Assembly (NCBI RefSeq): GCF_900116415.1 | Contig: NZ_FPAP01000001.1 | Location: forward strand, 682,001 to 746,000 | Length of the DNA stretch: 64,000 nucleotides | Direction: 5' to 3' | Origin: Chryseobacterium formosense | GTDB taxonomy: Bacteria; Bacteroidota; Bacteroidia; Flavobacteriales; Weeksellaceae | Part shown: piece after piece, positions 60,180 through 64,000 of the stretch | How positions within the stretch are numbered: the first letter of the stretch is position 1 | Layout of the letters: each line of letters opens with the position of its first letter | Made by a program: the position numbers and the translations under genes | The notes under the pieces: generated by a model | What the model was told of the DNA's origin: nothing | What the model saw: the letters and a program-made list of their open reading frames with translations, nothing else | The model's database searches: none

Positions 60180-63100
60180 ATGAGAAAACATACAATATTT
60201 TTCATTTTTATGGTTTGTCTGACCAATATTTTATGTCAAACAAAAGGGCAAGCTAAAAATGATAAAATCTATATGAGCCCAGGTGGTACATTAGATAACA
60301 TATTCGATCATTATGGTAACAAATATGATCCTTCTGATATTCTCATTGGTAACAAGAGAGAGAGTTTGAGCGGAACGGCAAACAAATCTACAAATCCGGC
60401 ACCCATGTCTTGTGGCTTTTTCAATTTATACTTTGAAACGGGATCAGGAATGGAAGACGCATCAAATCCGGTACATATGGCAAGAAGAAATGTAGTATGC
60501 CGTGTTTTTAATGATCTTTCAGACTTTATAAATTCTCCGTTAAAAACAAACGGATTAAATAATAAGGTAAATATATGGGTAAGAAACATCAATAATGCAA
60601 TACCTGCTCCAAATACTCCAAGTGGCGTTTTAGGTCTTGCAAGCTCTTTCTACAGCATGCCTTATAACGCTACAGCTGGATTTGGTGGTATTTCAGATAA
60701 TGAAATATGGAAAACAATTCATCTGGGTACCGATTCATATGACGGTGTTTTTTCACCGGTAAACTCAAACGGATCGAGTTCAGGTGTTTCCGGCTTGTTT
60801 TATCATGGGATGATGGCCTTCAATTTTTCAGATTCTTCAATAAACTGGAATACTAATCTTTCAGTTGCATCTTTTCCTGGTTTATATGACTTGTATTCTG
60901 TAGTCTTGCATGAAATAACCCATGCAGTAGGATTTTCAAGTTTAATCAATGCTTCGGGTAATTCTAAATTTGGAACAGGATTTAATTACTTTACCCGATA
61001 TGATGCGTTTTTAAAGAATAGTACTTCTACAGAGTTTCTATTGAAGAAGGCTGCTTCAGCTTGCGGAGAAATGTATAATTATTCGTTTAATAATGTTTTA
61101 AGCAATAGTATATTAAGTCCTCCAAATAATTTATGCAGTAGTAAAATAAGATATGTTGGACTCTCAAATGTTCCCGTATTTACTCCTCCAGGATTTACAG
61201 AATCAAGCAGTTTGAGTCATTTTGATGGCAGTTGTGTGTCCCCTAATCCAAATTTTGTTACGGAAAGTGCTTACGCGACCAATTCGATTAGAAGATATCT
61301 TAAGCAAGAAGAGAAAAATGTATTGGTAGATTTAGGATATAGTGTAAACAGTACATTCGGAGTTAGTACAACATACAATGGTACGACAAGTTATTCGGGG
61401 CAATTAACGGGAATTAGTGTGGCTGGTTCTAATGATGGGATTAACTACACCAACGGAACGATCACTTTTACCGGAAATCCAGGAACAGCTATTAATTTAT
61501 CAAACCTTCTGAGCAATGACTTTGATGCCGCAGGTTTTGAATGTCTTGAAGATATTTTTGATTCTACGGCAACGCTGTCAGTTACTTCAGGTACAGCAGG
61601 TACATCTGTTACTTATTCAAGTTCTGTAGCTGGTTTGCATTTATTGAGATATATTCCTGTAAATTCTTCCGGGAAAAAAGGAAATATTACGTACGTTTAT
61701 GTTTATATTAATGAGCAGAATAACTGTACACCGCCTACAGGAACGGGATGCAACCCGAATGCGAATTTGGTCATTAATCCACAATTTGAAAGCTTTTTAC
61801 CTTCACAAGGTATTGGAAATATAAATAAAGCTTGTAATTGGTCAGATGCTCATATTATCACAGGAGGTGCAGATTATTTTAATGGAAATTATGGAGATCC
61901 TGAGATAAAAACTCCTTGTAATATGATGGGTTACCAACCGGATAATGTTACAAATAACAAAGGATACGCAGGAATGGTAGTAAGAAAAAGTTATGGCAAC
62001 CAAATTTACTCGGAGTCGATTAAAACGACGCTTGCAAGCCCATTATTACCGAATACGAAGTATAGATTGAGCTTTCAGGTTTCTTTAGCTGAAGGGAATA
62101 GTAAAAATGCAATTAAATTCCAGGCTTATTTATCTAATAACAGCACTTCTTATCCGGGATATGGTGAAATTCCTATCTCAAATCCTTCGATGCTGTTTAC
62201 TGATTCTAATTATGCTACCAGTGCAAGTACTTGGAAAACCATTACTTTTGATTTTACGACAGGTAATGTTGCAGGTCAGACAACATTATATTTAGGAGGT
62301 CTGAGTAATATTGATTTTATTTCTAATACTCCGTCTCCACAAGGGGTGAATGGCTGTGGTTATTATAATTATAATGACAGCAGTGTGCCTAATGATTTTG
62401 GTGCTTGTTATTATTTTGTAGATAATGTTTCAATCACCGCTCTTGAAAATACGATTGATATGACACTTGATCTTCCACAATACATTTGTCCGAATAATGT
62501 AATTAGCGATATGTCGCTTTACCTTACAGGTTCTTATTTCAACGGAACATTTTCCGGAAATGGAGTTTCAGGGAATACATTTAGTGCAAATGCAGCAGGT
62601 ATGGGTACTCATACAATTTATTATACGTACACCAATACTTCAGGTTGTATAATTACGATTTCAGATGTAGTTTTTGTTACAGACAGAGAATCGATTTGTG
62701 GACCGGCAAATAATTGTCCGCAGAATTATTCATTTTACACCACCGAAACCAATCCAAGTGTTATTTACAAAGCTTCAGAATATATATATACAGGAAGTCA
62801 CTATCTGGTACAATCAGGTAATTCTGTTGATTTTAAAGCAGGTAAATATATTCTAATGGAACCAGATTCGGAAATAGAATATGGAGCATCATTTTCAGCA
62901 ATCATTGAAGACTGTCAGACAAATGTGACCAGAATATCTGCAAAATCATTACCTGAAGTAGAGCAAAATGAAAATGCATTACAGATTTATCCTAATCCGG
63001 CAGGTGATTTCTTAAATATTAAAACATTGTCACCACTTACCAAAGTTGAAATCTATGATACTTCTGGTAAAAAAGTCAACTTTAGATTAGATGGAAACAG

Positions 63101-63191
63101 AGCAAATGTGAGTCATTTGGTTTCGGGTAACTATATTATTACAGTAGAGACTAAAGAAAATAAATACACTAAAAAATTCATCAAAAAATAA
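60180..63191 (+). CDS. Secreted metalloprotease-like protein with T9SS type A sorting domain
   Basis: 1003 residues. Signal peptide 1-19. Residues 75-390 form a zincin-like domain with LHEITHAVGFSSL (HExxH at 244-248, then HxxGFSS), the pattern of flavobacterial metalloproteases; third ligand not certain. A domain near 395-510 is beta-rich, and 525-765 is a galactose-binding-like jelly roll (NLVINPQFESFLPSQG ... GYAGMVVRKSYGNQIYSESI). The C-terminal 75 residues are a type A sorting domain (LQIYPNPAGDFLNIKT ... KKFIKK). Exported by Sec then T9SS; likely surface or secreted hydrolase or adhesin. Follows the paralog gene after seven bases. Confidence 0.82.
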   Translation: MRKHTIFFIFMVCLTNILCQTKGQAKNDKIYMSPGGTLDNIFDHYGNKYDPSDILIGNKRESLSGTANKSTNPAPMSCGFFNLYFETGSGMEDASNPVHMARRNVVCRVFNDLSDFINSPLKTNGLNNKVNIWVRNINNAIPAPNTPSGVLGLASSFYSMPYNATAGFGGISDNEIWKTIHLGTDSYDGVFSPVNSNGSSSGVSGLFYHGMMAFNFSDSSINWNTNLSVASFPGLYDLYSVVLHEITHAVGFSSLINASGNSKFGTGFNYFTRYDAFLKNSTSTEFLLKKAASACGEMYNYSFNNVLSNSILSPPNNLCSSKIRYVGLSNVPVFTPPGFTESSSLSHFDGSCVSPNPNFVTESAYATNSIRRYLKQEEKNVLVDLGYSVNSTFGVSTTYNGTTSYSGQLTGISVAGSNDGINYTNGTITFTGNPGTAINLSNLLSNDFDAAGFECLEDIFDSTATLSVTSGTAGTSVTYSSSVAGLHLLRYIPVNSSGKKGNITYVYVYINEQNNCTPPTGTGCNPNANLVINPQFESFLPSQGIGNINKACNWSDAHIITGGADYFNGNYGDPEIKTPCNMMGYQPDNVTNNKGYAGMVVRKSYGNQIYSESIKTTLASPLLPNTKYRLSFQVSLAEGNSKNAIKFQAYLSNNSTSYPGYGEIPISNPSMLFTDSNYATSASTWKTITFDFTTGNVAGQTTLYLGGLSNIDFISNTPSPQGVNGCGYYNYNDSSVPNDFGACYYFVDNVSITALENTIDMTLDLPQYICPNNVISDMSLYLTGSYFNGTFSGNGVSGNTFSANAAGMGTHTIYYTYTNTSGCIITISDVVFVTDRESICGPANNCPQNYSFYTTETNPSVIYKASEYIYTGSHYLVQSGNSVDFKAGKYILMEPDSEIEYGASFSAIIEDCQTNVTRISAKSLPEVEQNENALQIYPNPAGDFLNIKTLSPLTKVEIYDTSGKKVNFRLDGNRANVSHLVSGNYIITVETKENKYTKKFIKK

Positions 63192-63209
63192 AACAGATAA
63201 ATAATAATC

Positions 63210-63239
63210 AATAACGCTCCAGTCGGGGCGTTATTTTTT
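63210..63239 (+). terminator. Terminator after the metalloprotease-like gene
   Basis: Arms AATAACGC and GCGTTATT with a ten-base loop and T6. Confidence 0.8.
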
Positions 63240-63323
63240 CTAATTATGATCATTTTAGCTAAGAATTAATGAGATTTTAATTCAGTTTATTAATAATTAT
63301 CTTTAACTTTAGCTCAAATTTAA

Positions 63324-64000
<677 letters not shown>

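Overview
The window is a 64 kb stretch of an AT-rich genome from the phylum Bacteroidota, most likely family Weeksellaceae and close to Chryseobacterium. Three things point there: secreted proteins ending in type A type-IX-secretion (T9SS) sorting domains, -7 promoter boxes of the form TAnnTTTG with an upstream TTG, and gene orders such as an ATP synthase operon without atpD/atpC. The genus is inferred from these features, not from a database search. I see no rRNA, tRNA, CRISPR array, prophage or complete IS element.

Layout. (1) 1-10.5 kb: the 3' part of cyanophycin synthetase (cphA, +) converges on an eight-gene minus-strand neighbourhood. It holds two clear ATP-grasp ligases and a third probable one, a GCS2/YbdK-type carboxylate-amine ligase, a class I glutamine amidotransferase, two serine esterases (one with an N-terminal glycogen-binding-like domain) and an M17 aminopeptidase. 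This looks like a pathway that builds and trims an amide- or peptide-linked metabolite, and it is the best candidate for an undescribed system. (2) 10.6-15.3 kb: glycogen synthesis operon glgB-glgA-glgC. (3) 15.5-32.7 kb: mostly housekeeping: an SRPBCC protein, sucA-sucB, apaG, an exonuclease, a glycosyltransferase/lipid acyltransferase pair, a thioredoxin-fold protein, an aldehyde dehydrogenase, rpsF-rpsR-rplI, a T9SS adhesin-like protein, a CLC chloride channel, a second 2-oxoacid dehydrogenase E2 and a SAM hydrolase. (4) 32.9-36.8 kb: phoH and four outer-membrane beta-barrel genes in a row. (5) 36.9-41.6 kb: a potassium module with a short KdpD-like kinase, a KdpE-like regulator and a Kup transporter; the kinase and the transporter share an upstream direct-repeat operator. 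A small hypothetical gene and a remnant of a YhcG-like nuclease gene lie between them. (6) 41.7-49.2 kb: ffh, then a membrane gene and atpBEFH-X-AG, where X is an unrelated secreted hypothetical gene. (7) 49.3-57.1 kb: CorC/HlyC-type protein, ClpS, uridine kinase, DivIC/FtsB, an orphan methylmalonyl-CoA mutase small subunit, a GxxExxY gene between inverted repeats, a THUMP-like methyltransferase, a His-rich lipoprotein and an M20 dipeptidase. (8) 57.2-64 kb: secreted proteins, namely T9SS proteins, a tandem paralogous pair, a 1003-residue metalloprotease-like protein, and a partial gene preceded by 21 AAT triplets.

Intergenic regions carry many hairpins. Some are ordinary terminators at gene ends. 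Others sit inside operons (rpsR/rplI, atpE/atpF, atpA/atpG) and could set expression ratios. Several families of short word-like repeats occur (ATCTGTG, TTTGCG, AAGCTGGAAG types), and one pair of the ATCTGTG family flanks the GxxExxY gene in inverted orientation.
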